From Calditrichia bacterium (GTDB lineage Bacteria; Calditrichota; Calditrichia; RBG-13-44-9; J042), in assembly GCA_030430345.1 (NCBI GenBank), contig JAUIFT010000143.1, positions 1 to 6,844 of the forward strand: a DNA stretch of 6,844 nucleotides. The letters run 5' to 3'. Positions 6,310 to 6,844 of the stretch are shown in pieces. Position 1 is the first letter of the stretch, and the number at the start of each line of letters is the position of its first letter. The notes under the pieces were generated by a model. The model was not told where the DNA came from. It did no database searches and worked only from the letters and a program-made list of their open reading frames with translations. Position numbers and translations under genes: made by a program.

Positions 6310-6844
6310 ATGATCAAATATCTATTGATTTTGGCCGTGGTAATATTAATCAGCCTCTTTTCCGGAGGCAGCGATAATGAACAACTATCACCAACAACTT
6401 TAATGGCGGCGACCAACGCCGAAACACCGCTGCTGATGTGAACCACCGTCCCGCCGGCAAAGTCCAAGGCGCCCGCCATCCCATTGAACAACGCCTTGTC
6501 ACCGGCGAAGTAGGAAAGCGGACCTTCCGCCCACACCCAGTGGCAAAGCGGGCAATAGATAAAGGTCCCCCACAGTATCGAATACACCACCATCGCGCTA
6601 AACTTCATCCGCTCGGCGAAGGCTCCGCAAATCAGCGCGGGCGTGATGACAAAGAACATCCCCTGGAACAACATGTGCGTCAGTCGCGGCATCTTGCCGG
6701 CCATCGGGGTCACCGGTTGGTTGAGCGTTGAATCCCACTCGCGCGCCACGCCGTTCATAAACGCATAGTCGAAATTGCCAATCCAGCTGCCCGCCTCGGT
6801 CGGTCCAAAGGCGAGTGAATACCCATAGAGCGCCCAAATCACCG
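6198..6844 (-). CDS. amt: Ammonium transporter (Amt/MEP/Rh family), internal fragment, 3' broken
   Basis: The frame is open at the right edge, so the 5' end lies outside the window. From the edge down to about 6402 it encodes some 147 residues of an Amt channel, the inner-membrane protein that passes ammonium or ammonia. Visible family marks: YGYSLAFG, then HMLFQGMFFVITPALICGAF with the Phe matching AmtB Phe107, AFAERMKFSA, HWVWAEG with the Trp matching AmtB Trp148, ALDFAGG with the Asp matching Asp160, and VVHISSG with the first His of the twin-His pair (His168). Equivalences are from memory. Homology ends at SALVAAI. The next 67 codons, to the TGA at 6198-6200, do not resemble Amt: the second half of the channel, including the second twin His, is missing. 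As it stands the product could not form a working channel. A rearrangement, a pseudogene or an assembly chimera would each explain this. The family call for the 6402-6844 part is secure. Confidence 0.88.
   Translation of the reverse strand, partial: VIWALYGYSLAFGPTEAGSWIGNFDYAFMNGVAREWDSTLNQPVTPMAGKMPRLTHMLFQGMFFVITPALICGAFAERMKFSAMVVYSILWGTFIYCPLCHWVWAEGPLSYFAGDKALFNGMAGALDFAGGTVVHISSGVSALVAAIKVVGDSCSLSLPPEKRLINITTAKINRYLIILHLLSHLRLTDVECCDFKGLVTWQYSLIGLLSFGFS
6310..6441 (+). CDS. Possible broken start of an exported or membrane protein
   Basis: The frame encodes 43 residues beginning MIKYLLILAVVILISLFSGG, then the polar SDNEQLSPTTL. This looks like a genuine signal peptide or single membrane anchor followed by an exposed segment. 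AGG at 6301-6303 gives a modest ribosome binding site six bases before the ATG. After about residue 31 the frame enters DNA that encodes the ammonium transporter on the other strand, and it ends at a TGA at 6439-6441. I therefore read only the first 30 or so residues as original gene, cut off at the junction near 6400. The gene is not recognisable from so short a piece; it could also be a small membrane protein or chance. Confidence 0.3.
   Translation: MIKYLLILAVVILISLFSGGSDNEQLSPTTLMAATNAETPLLM

Overview
The window looks like ordinary chromosomal sequence from an uncultured or poorly studied Gram-negative bacterium, probably a metagenome contig. Coding regions sit near 50% G+C. Three consecutive genes encode exported proteins, one of them with a clean lipobox. 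Ribosome binding sites are classical (AGGAG or GGAGGT), and the intergenic gaps hold short heptamer repeats. These traits would suit a lineage of the FCB type such as KSB1/Calditrichota, but nothing here proves a phylum.

Layout. Positions 1-373 hold no recognisable gene. An Lrp/AsnC-family regulator (374-853, minus) is divergent from a lipoprotein M1 metallopeptidase of the leukotriene A4 hydrolase type (1121-2989, plus). The 267-base gap between them carries two heptamer arrays in opposite orientation. Next come a secreted PQQ-like beta-propeller protein (start reassigned to 3126, end 4373) and a secreted serine beta-lactamase-like hydrolase with a C-terminal TPR pair (4465-5952). Hairpins separate the plus-strand genes: a repeat-built stem-loop at 3016-3053, a terminator-like hairpin at 4392-4437 and a perfect 16-bp terminator stem at 6000-6036.

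The right end is odd. From about 6402 to the edge the minus strand encodes the middle of an Amt/MEP/Rh ammonium transporter. Its homology stops abruptly in mid-protein and the frame runs on into unrelated sequence. A plus-strand reading frame that starts like a membrane or signal segment (6310) runs into the same point and ends soon after. Two genes broken at one place suggest a rearrangement or an assembly chimera.

How the genes may work together (inference): the aminopeptidase and the serine hydrolase could both act on peptides or related compounds in the periplasm, and an amino-acid-responsive Lrp-type regulator next to the aminopeptidase would fit control by the product. The propeller protein has no assigned ligand. 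I found no CRISPR array, no tRNA or rRNA, no transposase, no phage gene and no convincing new defence or biosynthetic system. The points most worth checking are the junction near 6400, the heptamer arrays, and the active-site details of the two hydrolases.
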